In this document: positions 37,574 to 46,449 of the stretch, one piece after another | How the letters are laid out: every line of letters starts with the position of its first letter | Numbering within the stretch: position 1 is the stretch's first letter | Assembly (NCBI GenBank): GCA_947629865.1 | Contig: CANRFJ010000001.1 | Coordinates: 124,001-188,000, forward strand | Length of the DNA stretch: 64,000 nt | Direction: 5' to 3' | Source of the DNA: an uncultured Lachnospiraceae bacterium | GTDB taxonomy: Bacteria; Bacillota; Clostridia; Lachnospirales; Lachnospiraceae | Notes under the pieces: generated by a model | The model's database searches: none | What the model was told of the DNA's origin: nothing | Seen by the model: only the letters and a program-made list of their open reading frames with translations | Made by a program: the position numbers and the translations under genes

Positions 37574-38576
37574 TGGAAAGACAAAAACCGCATTATTTTG
37601 TGTGATACCGGATTCCGACAAGTCTTACAACTATATCATAGGTATGCTGTATACGCAGATATTTCAAGAACTGTATTATCAGGCAGATTTTGTATGTGGC
37701 GGCAGGCTGCCAGTTCATGTGACATTCATGTTAGATGAGTTTTCAAATGTTGCCCTGCCGGATGATTACTGTTCCCTGTTATCGACAATGAGAAGCAGGG
37801 AGATTTCCAGTGTGATTATCATTCAGAACCTTGCACAGATTAAGGCTCTTTTCAAGGATACTTGGGAAACCATTCCGGGGAATTACGATGTTCTTGGCAG
37901 GGAAATTATGATGCCGGATGAGGTCAGGAAAATGGATAATAAGAAATGCCTTATCTTTATCCGTGGGTTCGATCCAATACTGGACGATAAATATAACCCA
38001 TTCAGCCACCCGATGTTTTCGCAGACAGCAGATGGGGATGGAGTTCCTTATGAGCATAAGCCGGCTAAAGACGGGGAGAGCGCAGAACCGGGATTTACAA
38101 TTCTCAACAAGAAGTCTTTAGAATACTATGAGGGATTAAAACAGAAAGGGGAACCGGTATATATTGATGCAATTTCCTATGAAGATTTTATGCTGCTTGG
38201 ACCGGTTGAGGTAAACAAAAGATTTACTGATATGGACGAACAGGAGAAGAAAGGTAAATTGTATGAGGATATGGAGCCGGAACTGGAATTTGCCTTCGAC
38301 ACGGAGGAAGATATGCCGGAACCGTTTGTGACAGAACCTGCAGGAAACCGGGAATTTGTTGCGGAACAAAAAGCGGAACCGCATATTTCAAAATCTGTGG
38401 ACAGTGAAAAAGATTCCATACCGTACCGCCTGTTCCATTGGCGGTTTACCGTGGAACAGAAAGAGGAATTGAAACGGGCAATGGATGCACGCGTGCCAAA
38501 GGAAGTGATCCTGTCATATTTCTATCCGGAAACTTCCGTAGTGAAGATGATGGAGATACGCAGGCAGTATGAATAA
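37518..38576 (+). pseudogene. VirD4/TraG conjugal coupling protein, C-terminal remnant
   Basis: Encodes the second half of a VirD4-type coupling ATPase: TKTALFCVIPDSDKSYNYIIGMLYTQIFQELY, then Walker B-like VTFMLDEFSNVALPD and SVIIIQNLAQIKALF, and an acidic C-terminal tail. The N-terminal half with Walker A is missing; it is fused at about 37518 to the 3' part of a parB-like gene. This marks loss of a large conjugation module. An ATG is present but has no ribosome site, so it is likely not functional. Confidence 0.8.
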
Positions 38577-38690
38577 AAATCCTTTATTGTGCTTCTGTGG
38601 GAAAATGGTTATAATGTATAGTAGGAAATGCAAGACCGATGGGGTTAGGCGGATGGTGCTGCTGTTCAGTAAAAATGTGAGGTGGTAATC

Positions 38691-39656
38691 ATGCAGATGG
38701 TTGATTTTGATCAGTATGCCCAGAATCAGAGGATGTACGGAGGGACAGCCGGAAGAAAGATGGGCATTATCTATGAGGGTAAAAATTATATTTTGAAATT
38801 TCCGGGCAATCTGAAAGAACAGCGGATGAAAAATATACAGCTTAGTTATTCAAACAGCCCTGTCTGTGAATATATTGGCTCGCAGATTTTCCATATGCTG
38901 GGATTTTCCGTACATGATACAATCTTAGGGACAAGGAATGGAAAAACAGTTGTGGCGTGCGGCGACTTTTTGGAAGATGGTGACAGGCTGTATGAGTTTG
39001 ACAAAATTAAAGTAACATTTGATCCTCCTTTTTTGGATTCAAGCGGAAATGAAACAAATGGCGTTGGTGTGGATTTGTATGAGATTTTAATGACGATACA
39101 GGAGCATCCGTTTTTGAAAGGGATTCCTTCGGTAAAGGAATACTTTTGGAATATGTTTGTTGTGGATGCCCTGATTGGAAATACGGACCGTAATAACAGT
39201 AACTGGGGCGTCATTGTCAGAAAGGATGGGAAAAAAGAATTGGCGCCGGTCTATGACAATGGAAATTGTTTGAACTGCAAATGGGATGATGAAAAAATGC
39301 AGTCTGTATTGTCTGATGAAAAAAATCTGGAGATAGAGTCATTTTCAGCAAGACGGTGTATTTTTGAACTGAAAGGGAAGAAGCTGAATCCTTATCATCT
39401 GATAGAAGGAATGGAGTATGAGGATTGTAACGAGGCAGTAAGGAACATCACACCGGAAATAGGAAAGAAAATGCCGGGAATTGAGAGGCTTATCTCTGAA
39501 ATTCCTGTGCTGTCAGCGGTGCAGAAAGAATTTTATCTGGCTGTTATGGGAGAGAGATACGAAAAAGTGTTGAGGCCGGTATGCCAGAAAATCATGGGAC
39601 AGCAGATGGCAGCAGAAAGGCAGTCAGATATTATGGATGAAAGAAGGTGCAGGTAG
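38691..39656 (+). CDS. HipA-like / CtkA-type protein kinase
   Basis: A 321-aa HipA-fold Ser/Thr kinase. A glycine-poor N-lobe begins with YAQNQRMYGGTAGRKMGIIYEGKNYILKFPG. The catalytic loop is seen as ALIGNTDRNNSNWGVI and the metal-binding Asp as APVYDNGNCL. HipA kinases phosphorylate tRNA synthetases or translation factors and can act as toxins. GAGGTGG lies 5 nt before ATG 38691. The next gene starts directly after its stop, so the pair may be a kinase with a small partner. A broken copy of its 3' end is found at 48551-48590. Confidence 0.8.
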   Translation: MQMVDFDQYAQNQRMYGGTAGRKMGIIYEGKNYILKFPGNLKEQRMKNIQLSYSNSPVCEYIGSQIFHMLGFSVHDTILGTRNGKTVVACGDFLEDGDRLYEFDKIKVTFDPPFLDSSGNETNGVGVDLYEILMTIQEHPFLKGIPSVKEYFWNMFVVDALIGNTDRNNSNWGVIVRKDGKKELAPVYDNGNCLNCKWDDEKMQSVLSDEKNLEIESFSARRCIFELKGKKLNPYHLIEGMEYEDCNEAVRNITPEIGKKMPGIERLISEIPVLSAVQKEFYLAVMGERYEKVLRPVCQKIMGQQMAAERQSDIMDERRCR

Positions 39657-39872
39657 ATGTTTATTGATGAGACAATCGATTTAAGGAAGGATTTGCCGCA
39701 GGGCCTGCAGCGTGATTTTGCTGAATTGAGAGAATATTACGATGCGGGAGACTGGTTGCATTTTGATATTTTCTTTGAGGCAGTTGAGGCGAGTGTAAAG
39801 GCATACTATCTCGCAGGAAAGATTAGCAGGGAGGATTTGAATCGTATTTTTATGAAATATGGGATTATGTAA
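39657..39872 (+). CDS. 71-aa partner of the HipA-like kinase
   Basis: A small acidic helical protein (MFIDETIDLRKDLPQGLQRDF...) starting with no gap after the kinase stop. By position it could be an antitoxin, a substrate or a regulator of the kinase; no family recognised. A second copy at 48590-48661 carries an exact in-frame deletion. Confidence 0.6.
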   Translation: MFIDETIDLRKDLPQGLQRDFAELREYYDAGDWLHFDIFFEAVEASVKAYYLAGKISREDLNRIFMKYGIM

Positions 39873-39958
39873 ATCATTCCCGCATCAGGCGTATTTGCTT
39901 TGAAGAAAGAGGAAAACAAAAGCCGGGTTTTTGGTACAGGTAAATGAAAAGCCTAATC

Positions 39959-39975
39959 CCCCAGCTGTGCTGGGG
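39959..39975 (+). repeat. IS200/IS605 left-end hairpin
   Basis: CCCCAGC-TGT-GCTGGGG, a 7-bp perfect stem with 3-nt loop 104 nt upstream of the tnpA start. Such imperfect palindromes are recognised by the Y1 transposase at IS200-type ends. Confidence 0.6.
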
Positions 39976-40016
39976 AAAATAGGGTAGTTGGAAACGGTGA
40001 GGATATCAATAAAAAT

Positions 40017-40070
40017 CCTCCTATGCTACAATGAAATTGGTGTCGCAAGCCAAATTTCAAGCATAGGAGG
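40017..40070 (+). promoter_or_regulatory. SD-sequestering hairpin of IS200 tnpA
   Basis: 11-bp perfect stem CCTCCTATGCT / AGCATAGGAGG (40017-40027 and 40060-40070). The 3' arm contains the GGAGG in front of tnpA. IS200 elements are known to keep transposase translation low with such a 5'-UTR hairpin. Confidence 0.65.
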
Positions 40071-40078
40071 AGGTCCAA

Positions 40079-40315
40079 ATGGACAATAGAAGTTTATCAC
40101 ACACCAAATGGAAATGCCAGTACCATATAGTTTTTATTCCTAAATACCGCAAGAAAGTATTATACGGGAAAATTCGGGATGATGTGCGGGAAATAATAAG
40201 TACGCTATGCAAGTACAAAAATGTGGATATCATAGCAGGAGCAGTATGTGCCGATCATGTACTGGTCTTATGTCAAGATTTAGTACAAAATAAAATGAGA
40301 GGTTCTGCCAGCTAG
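40079..40315 (+). pseudogene. tnpA: IS200-family transposase TnpA, truncated
   Basis: The first 68 residues match IS200 TnpA (SHTKWKCQYHIVFIPKYRKKVLYG...VDIIAGAVCADHV). The HUH motif, usually D-H-I-H, reads D-H-V-L, and the catalytic Tyr helix is absent because the gene is cut at about 40285 and joined to IS3-family DNA. Not expected to be active. Confidence 0.85.
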
Positions 40316-40756
40316 GCCGGCGGCAGATTCTCAACCTTCGCATACAGTTTTTCATAGTCATCCGGCGACATGTAGTTGCAATGACTGTGTATACGGACAG
40401 TGTTATAAAAGGCTTCAATGTATTCGAAGACCAATGAATAAGCATGTCGGTAATTGCGAATCGTAAAGCGATTCAACCATTCACGTTTTATCAGTGAATG
40501 AAAAGATTCAATACAGGCATTATCATAAGGATAACCGATGTGAGAATAACTTCGGGTCATTCCTTCGGTAGCCTGATGCCAGGCTTCGGATACATACTGA
40601 CATCCACGATCAGTGTGAATAATCAAAGGCATGTCTGTATCACGAGAGGATTTGGCTTTATCAATGGTAAAAATCACGGAGGATACTTCAAGAGTATCAG
40701 CAAGTGTCCACGCGATAATCTTACGGGAATATAAGTCCATAATGCAGTTAAGGTAA
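40312..40756 (-). pseudogene. IS3-family transposase, C-terminal fragment
   Basis: The C-terminal part of an OrfB integrase: IHTDRGCQYVS with the second catalytic Asp, then CIESFHSLIKREW with the catalytic Glu, and a YNTVRIHSHCNYMSP ending. The N-terminal part including the first Asp and the HTH OrfA is missing; homology stops at about 40756 where the next gene begins. It truncates the IS200 tnpA, so at least two insertion events and later loss took place. Confidence 0.85.
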
Positions 40757-40773
40757 GATTGGAGGATGTTTGC

Positions 40774-41094
40774 ATGGAAGTTTCAAAAAGTGATTGGAAA
40801 TTATTCAGAGCAAGTATTGCTGAATGGCAGGAAAACTATATGGAACGTTTGGTAAAAGAATATATTGATTTGCTGAAAGGGGAAGGGAATGCATCAGATA
40901 AGTTTTGGAATTTGGAAAAACGAATCAAAAGAGACAGAAAAAATCCGGGAGTGCTTATCGAATTAAGAAAAAGCAATGTGATTTATGATATTGTTTCTCT
41001 GATTAACCAGGGTGTGATTTCGAAGGATGATTTAGAGGGCTTTAGTGATGATTTAAAGGAAAAAGTGAATTTTATTATCAGTAAGATGCGGTAA
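40774..41094 (+). CDS. 106-aa hypothetical protein common in Clostridia mobile regions
   Basis: Small helical protein (SDWKLFRASIAEWQENYMERL...KFWNLEKRIKRDRKNPGV...IYDIVSLINQGVI). GGAGG lies 8 nt before ATG 40774. I have a sense of having seen similar proteins in Clostridia, but I know no function. It sits directly after the truncated IS3 remnant. Confidence 0.55.
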   Translation: MEVSKSDWKLFRASIAEWQENYMERLVKEYIDLLKGEGNASDKFWNLEKRIKRDRKNPGVLIELRKSNVIYDIVSLINQGVISKDDLEGFSDDLKEKVNFIISKMR

Positions 41095-41188
41095 TGACGG
41101 AGGGGCTCTGATAAACTGGTTGAAAAAGAAGCTATGGGATGGTAAAATCTTATGCAAAGTAAAAAGTTCTGGATTCCCTTATTTTAAA

Positions 41189-41266
41189 GGGAATTCGGAG
41201 CTGCCGGTTTATGAATTGGCAGGAACGACGTTGCGCATTCATTTCAAGGCATTGGGAAATACGTGA
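41189..41266 (+). pseudogene. C-terminal scrap of a third AlbA_2/HATPase gene
   Basis: A 25-codon frame ending in TGA and reading ELPVYELAGTTLRIHFKALG resembles the end of the ATPase domain of AlbA_2 regulators, where the two intact paralogs have a VKFRALQ or VKFFALE segment at the matching place. Nothing upstream in the 305-bp gap 41095-41399 continues it. Confidence 0.4.
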
Positions 41267-41399
41267 GTGATGGTTAATGATACTGAGAAAATACGGAGTG
41301 CGTTTGCACAGATGTATTTCTTTCTGGTTTTGGTTGGGGCATGGCTGACTTTATAGCCGGAGAATACGATTCAATACCGTGGGTTAAAGAGGGATGAGT

Positions 41400-42068
41400 A
41401 TGGCTATTACGGAAAAAGATGAAGAAAGAGTTGAATATGCTTTTGTTATGGCTTTTTTGCCAGATTTGCCCGAGAATGACGAAACAGCTGATAAAGTGTT
41501 GGCAGCATGGAATCTGTTATGGGGGCTGATGGAAAGGGAAAACAATTTTTCCGACCAACTTGGCAGTAATGTTTTAGATTGGCAGATTGGAAATTGGGCA
41601 AATGATACAACGATGCTATTGCAAAATACCAGACGGTATAAGGATGTAATAGCGGTTAATGAGCAGATTTTGAAGATTCAGTGGTCAAGAAACAGTGCTG
41701 CGGATTTGTTTCACGAAAATGCAAAACGTGATATTGCGGATGCATATGCAGATATGGGTGAAGTAGAAAAAGCATATAAGTTATATGAAGGATATCTTGA
41801 GTCTGATCCCTTATGGGGATGGGGTTGGATAGGATATTATCGTTTGTTTAAGGATCAGAAAAATCCTCACTATATAGACATAATGAAAGATTTGTATTTT
41901 GACATTAAAGCGGGGAATCAATATCGTGATGCGGAAGATTTATATAGGGAATTGTCAGAGGAATTTGATGAATTGGGAGAAAGCAATATTTCAAAATTTT
42001 TGAACGAAGAATATGAACTGGAAGCAGATAGAAAAAGAAGAATATTAGATGAATGGATTTTCTCTTAA
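41400..42068 (+). CDS. TPR/SEL1-like hypothetical protein
   Basis: A 222-aa acidic helical protein with a TPR-like region (YKDVIAVNEQILKIQ...RDIADAYADMGEVEKAYKLYEGYLE). AGAGGG lies 6 nt before ATG 41400; ATG 41394 is an alternative. Likely a protein-interaction module; function unknown. It is AT-rich like its neighbours. Confidence 0.55.
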   Translation: MAITEKDEERVEYAFVMAFLPDLPENDETADKVLAAWNLLWGLMERENNFSDQLGSNVLDWQIGNWANDTTMLLQNTRRYKDVIAVNEQILKIQWSRNSAADLFHENAKRDIADAYADMGEVEKAYKLYEGYLESDPLWGWGWIGYYRLFKDQKNPHYIDIMKDLYFDIKAGNQYRDAEDLYRELSEEFDELGESNISKFLNEEYELEADRKRRILDEWIFS

Positions 42069-42112
42069 AATGTTCTTCAATACTAGTGACTTTATGAAAG
42101 GGGGTGATTTGT

Positions 42113-43468
42113 TTGGCAGAAAGTCAAAACATTGAATATAAGGAATCTTGGAGAGATGAATACCTAAAGTGGGTATGTGGTTTTGCAAATGCTCAGGGAG
42201 GTACCATTTATATTGGTATTGACGATGCCGGAAATGTTGTTGAAATGAAAAATGTCAAGAAGTTGATGGAGGATATTCCGAACAAGATTCAGTCAGGACT
42301 TGGCATTATTGCGGAAGTTAACAAACTGACTAAAGATGGGCTGGATTATATTGAAATCAGAGTTGAGCCAAGCAGTTATCCTGTTAATTATCATGGTGAG
42401 TACCATTATCGGAGTGGTGCTACCAAGCAGCAGCTGCATGGAGTGGCATTGACAGAGTTTATCAGGGAAAAAACAGGACTTCTATGGGATGCAGTTCCGG
42501 TTGATAACATTGGTATAGGCGATTTGGATCGAGACAGTATTGAGATTTTCAAGCGTGAAGCTGTACGAAAGAAGAGGATGACCAAGGAAGATTTGGATAT
42601 TCCGGATGATGAGCTAATGGATCATCTTGATTTATTGGAAAATGGGAAATTGAAGCGTGCAGCCGTGATGCTCTTTTGCCGAAAACCGGGCAGAATCGTA
42701 ACAGGATGCTATGTCAAGGTTGGTAAGTTTGGCGAGGGCTCTGACCTACAGTATCAGGACACAGTTGAGGGCTCCCTTTTCAATATTGCTGATAAAGTGA
42801 TTGACCTGATTTATATGAAGTATCTGAAGGCAAAAATCACATATGAGCATGATGTTCGAGTAGAAACCTATCCATTCCCGCGTGAGGGTGTGAGAGAGGC
42901 AATCTACAACGCACTGGGGCACAATAATTACGCAGCAAGTATTCCGATTCAGATCCGGATTGAAGAAGATGCTATGTATATTAGCAATAATTGTATTTTA
43001 CCAGAGGATTGGACAGTGGATACATTGATGAAGCCGCACAAATCGAAACCATTTAATCCATCAATTGCCAATGTGTTTTATCGTGCAGGGTACATTGAAG
43101 CTTGGGGGCGCGGAATTCAGAAGATTTGTGAGTCATGCCGGGAACTGGGCACATCGGATCCAGAGTATATAGTTCAGGGTAATGATATTACGGTCAAATT
43201 CTTTGCTCTTGAGAGTGCCAAAATATCAGATTCCAAAGTTCCAAAGTATCAGGCTGATACTTTGGCTGATACTTTAGCAGAAAGAATTCTTGCTCTGCTT
43301 ATGACCAATCCCAATATAACGCAGACGAAATTAGCAGAATGTCTTAAAGTATCAGTGCCATCCGTAAAGCGAACCATGAAGACACTTTCGGATTCTGGGG
43401 AAATTGTTCGTAAGGGTGGAAGGAGATACGGATATTGGGAAATAAAAAATCATAAAATGCCATTATAG
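42113..43468 (+). CDS. AlbA_2 / HATPase_c_4 putative regulator, second copy
   Basis: A 451-aa paralog of the gene at 34858-36210 with the same three parts: AlbA_2 domain (IEYKESWRDEYLKWVCGFANAQGG), ATPase-like region (EAIYNALGHNNY; YRAGYIEAWGRGI) and winged helix (ITQTKLAECLKVSVPSVKRTMKTLSDSGEI). TTG 42113 is chosen because AAAGGGGG is 8 nt upstream and the protein then begins AESQNIE exactly as its paralog does. Its winged-helix coding segment is repeated in broken form at 48671-48752. Could be a regulator or a Schlafen-like defence factor. Confidence 0.72.
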   Translation: MAESQNIEYKESWRDEYLKWVCGFANAQGGTIYIGIDDAGNVVEMKNVKKLMEDIPNKIQSGLGIIAEVNKLTKDGLDYIEIRVEPSSYPVNYHGEYHYRSGATKQQLHGVALTEFIREKTGLLWDAVPVDNIGIGDLDRDSIEIFKREAVRKKRMTKEDLDIPDDELMDHLDLLENGKLKRAAVMLFCRKPGRIVTGCYVKVGKFGEGSDLQYQDTVEGSLFNIADKVIDLIYMKYLKAKITYEHDVRVETYPFPREGVREAIYNALGHNNYAASIPIQIRIEEDAMYISNNCILPEDWTVDTLMKPHKSKPFNPSIANVFYRAGYIEAWGRGIQKICESCRELGTSDPEYIVQGNDITVKFFALESAKISDSKVPKYQADTLADTLAERILALLMTNPNITQTKLAECLKVSVPSVKRTMKTLSDSGEIVRKGGRRYGYWEIKNHKMPL

Positions 43469-43863
43469 ATAAAAACAACCAAGAAAGTAAAGGATGAATT
43501 GGAAACGGAAGGCATAGGGGAGTTGAGTAATAATATGTGTTCGGATATGCAAAGCGATATAGAAAAAATGTGTTCATCTTTGCATAACGACACATGTGGA
43601 GGGGGTATGTCAGTTGACGAAAAGGCTCAATAGTTACTGAAAAATGGCGTATTTTAGGCTTTGTTGCAAAGGCGGTCAGAGGGGGATGAGCTGTAAATTA
43701 AATGCCATAGGTTGTGGTACTATGATAGATGTCTAAGGTCAGAAAGAGAGCCTTCTGACCATTCAGAGCAAGGAGTGTCAACAAACATATGCTGATATAA
43801 CGCCTGCGCTTGTTGCTCTAAATTATCGTTTGCCGCAAAATAACAGAAAGGAAATAGAATAAT
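43469..43863 (+). other. 395-bp gap with one palindrome
   Basis: No convincing gene. It holds an 8-bp inverted repeat GGTCAGAA / TTCTGACC (43737-43744 and 43753-43760) without a T-run, about 100 nt before the MntA gene and possibly its operator. A GGCTTTGTTGCAAA motif (43656-43669) resembles IS6-family ends but has no partner. Confidence 0.4.
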
Positions 43864-44166
43864 ATGAAAGATGTAGTATTTACGATAGAAACTATAATTG
43901 ACATGGTTAAACCGATTGCCAAAAAGTATCATGTAGATCAGATTTATTTATTTGGTTCCTACGCCAGAGGGGAAGCGGGAACAGACAGTGATTTGGATTT
44001 TTTGGTATATGGGGGAGATAACTTCAAACTTACCATGATTTTTGCACTTGCCGAAGAATTGCGGGAAGTATTGGATAAGAAGGTAGATGTGTTTGAAATT
44101 CACGAAATTAATCAGGAGAGTGAATTCTACAATACAATTATGAAAGAGAGGTTGCTTGTAGCATGA
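43864..44166 (+). CDS. mntA: MntA-type nucleotidyltransferase antitoxin
   Basis: A 100-aa minimal nucleotidyltransferase with the signature GSYARGEAGTDSDLD (GS, then DxD) and a later VDVFE Asp. In HepT-MntA modules MntA polyadenylylates a Tyr of the HEPN RNase toxin HepT and so silences it. Here the hepT gene that overlaps it by 4 nt is reduced to 53 codons. AAAGGAAA lies upstream of the ATG. Confidence 0.85.
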   Translation: MKDVVFTIETIIDMVKPIAKKYHVDQIYLFGSYARGEAGTDSDLDFLVYGGDNFKLTMIFALAEELREVLDKKVDVFEIHEINQESEFYNTIMKERLLVA

Positions 44167-44324
44167 AATATTCAGATCAGCAACGTGTCCAAAGAATATA
44201 TGACAATGCAGATATGGAACAGCGCGAACACAAGGTTGCTAATTATTCCTTTCGGCCAGAGCAGAATTTGAGTATGGTTGCTGAAGAACTTGCACCATAT
44301 GGAAAGAATAATTCTTGGAGGTAG
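44163..44324 (+). pseudogene. truncated HepT remnant
   Basis: An ORF of 53 codons overlapping mntA by ATGA. Only about the first 17 residues (KYSDQQRVQRIYDNAD) look like HepT; the rest (ending ELAPYGKNNSWR) is unlike it, and the HEPN RxxxxH motif is absent. Probably a deletion fusion; the short protein may still be made. Confidence 0.6.
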
Positions 44325-44327
44325 AAT

Positions 44328-46397
44328 ATGGACGCACGTAAAGGTAACATCTATGAGATATTAAACGGGAACAAGCAATTCCTGATTCCGGTTTATCAGC
44401 GGTATTACAGTTGGGACATCGAACAATGCACCCGCCTTTGGAATGACATCGTCGAGATGCAGAAGAAAGGAAAAGTGGGCCACTTTGTCGGTTCTATCGT
44501 GAACATTGCGGAGCAGGCAATGCCGACCGGAGTCCAGAAATATATGATTATAGACGGCCAGCAACGAATGACTACGTTGTCTTTGCTCCTGCTTGCCCTG
44601 CGTGATTATGCTATAAAGAATCCGGACGATACCACCATCAATGCCCGTCGCATTGATAATATGCTTCTGAAAAATGAATATGAAAGCGGTGACGAACGCT
44701 ATAAGTTGCTTTTAACAGAGACTGACCGAGATATTCTGATGCGTCTTGTAGAGGAAAAGCCCATTCCAGACGATGCGCGATCAAGGCTGCTTGATAACTA
44801 TAAATTCTTTGCGGGTAAGATTGCAGATAAAGAATTGCAGCCTGCCGAGGTGTACGAGTCGATTGGCAAGTTGCAGATTGTCAATATAACACTGGACCGC
44901 TCAGTTGATGACGCACAGGCTATTTTCGAGAGCCTGAATTCCACCGGTAAAGAGTTGTCTGAATCTGACCTAATCCGGAACTATGTTCTTATGGGGCTGG
45001 AGCCTACGGAGCAGACATATGTCTACGAGCATCTATGGCGGCCTATGGAATTGCTGTTCGTTTATGAGACGCAGGATTCCGTTATGGATAGATTTTTCCG
45101 CGATTACCTGACAATGAAGATTACACGTATTCCTAAGCAGGATCGCGTGTATGAAGAGTTCAAACTCTATCATCTGAATTGCGAGTTCGGCACTATCCGT
45201 GAGCTGTGTCAGGACCTGCTGACCTACGCCAAGTATTATACCGATATGGTATTCAAGAGGAGCAGCAATCCCTCACTCAAATCCTTGTATGAGGACATCA
45301 ACGACCTTCGTATGGAAGTCTCTTATCCCTTCCTGCTTAAAGTGCATAATGATTATGTCGAGGGTATCATTTCCGAGGATGATCTGAAGTTGATTATTCG
45401 GCTTTGCATCAGCTATGTCTTCCGGCGCAGCATCTGCGATATACCGACAAATTCGCTGAATAAGACTTTTGCTACACTGAGAAATGAAATCAGACCGGAT
45501 GACTACGTCAATTCTATCAAGGCATTTTTTGTAATGCGAGACGATTATAAAGAGTTCCCAAACGATGATAAGTTCACAGCTGCCTTTGTGTCGAGAGATA
45601 TTTACAACATGCGCTCCCGTAATTTTATCCTCAGTCATTTGGAGAACTATGGAAACAAGGCTCCAGTCATCATTGAGAATTATACAATTGAGCATATTAT
45701 GCCTCAGAACAGCAGTCTAAGCCAGGAGTGGCAGCAGATGCTTGGAGCGAATTGGCGCGAAGTACAAAAGAACTATCTGCACACCATCGGCAATCTGACG
45801 CTTACAGCGTATAATTCAGAAATGAGCGACCATCCGTTTATGGTCAAGATGGATATGGAGGGCGGCTTTAAGGAAAGTGCACTCCGCTTAAATGCCTATG
45901 TTGTTAAACTCACGGAATGGAATGAACAAAGAATAAAAGAACGTGCCTCGCTGCTGGCGGATAAGGCTAAACGGATCTGGGCGTACCCGGATATGACCGC
46001 TGTGGAGCTGGCTCCTTATCAGACGGTGGAAAAACCTGCAGAGCGTTACAGCCTCGCAACTTATGATACAAATGTTTTCACGAAAACGCTGTTTGAAGTT
46101 CTTGATCGCCGAATCCAGAATCTCTCTCCAGATGTGAAGCGCGAATTTAAAAAGCTGTATGTAGCCTATAAGCTGGATACCAATTTCGTGGATATTGTTT
46201 TCCAGAAACAGCGACTTCGTATTTCTGTGAATATGAAATTCTCGGAGGTGATTGATCCGAATGGTATCTGCCGTGACATAACCGACCTCGGCAGATGGGG
46301 TAACGGCGATGTAGAACTCTATATGGAGCACACATCGGATGTCGATCAAATCATGGAGATTGTGGAGCAATCCTACCGGATTCAAGCTGATGAATGA
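44328..46397 (+). CDS. GmrSD-like type IV restriction enzyme (DUF262-DUF1524)
   Basis: A 689-aa fused protein. The N-terminal DUF262 NTPase domain has IPVYQRYYSW and IDGQQRMTTL (about 72-81). The DUF1524 HNH nuclease domain has IEHIMPQN (about 453) and LHTIGNLTLT...NSEMSD. The C-terminal 110 residues resemble DUF5655. GmrSD enzymes cleave modified phage DNA such as glucosylated hydroxymethylcytosine. GGAGG lies 9 nt upstream of the ATG, inside the HepT remnant. Followed after 52 nt by the SEC-C gene. Confidence 0.88.
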   Translation: MDARKGNIYEILNGNKQFLIPVYQRYYSWDIEQCTRLWNDIVEMQKKGKVGHFVGSIVNIAEQAMPTGVQKYMIIDGQQRMTTLSLLLLALRDYAIKNPDDTTINARRIDNMLLKNEYESGDERYKLLLTETDRDILMRLVEEKPIPDDARSRLLDNYKFFAGKIADKELQPAEVYESIGKLQIVNITLDRSVDDAQAIFESLNSTGKELSESDLIRNYVLMGLEPTEQTYVYEHLWRPMELLFVYETQDSVMDRFFRDYLTMKITRIPKQDRVYEEFKLYHLNCEFGTIRELCQDLLTYAKYYTDMVFKRSSNPSLKSLYEDINDLRMEVSYPFLLKVHNDYVEGIISEDDLKLIIRLCISYVFRRSICDIPTNSLNKTFATLRNEIRPDDYVNSIKAFFVMRDDYKEFPNDDKFTAAFVSRDIYNMRSRNFILSHLENYGNKAPVIIENYTIEHIMPQNSSLSQEWQQMLGANWREVQKNYLHTIGNLTLTAYNSEMSDHPFMVKMDMEGGFKESALRLNAYVVKLTEWNEQRIKERASLLADKAKRIWAYPDMTAVELAPYQTVEKPAERYSLATYDTNVFTKTLFEVLDRRIQNLSPDVKREFKKLYVAYKLDTNFVDIVFQKQRLRISVNMKFSEVIDPNGICRDITDLGRWGNGDVELYMEHTSDVDQIMEIVEQSYRIQADE

Positions 46398-46449
46398 CAG
46401 AATATGGGTTGAAGCGATTCAACTTGATTAATACAAATGGGGAAAATGC

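Noticed and set aside
43656-43669. IS6-family terminal repeat
   Set aside because: GGCTTTGTTGCAAA resembles one, but no second end, target duplication or transposase is present.
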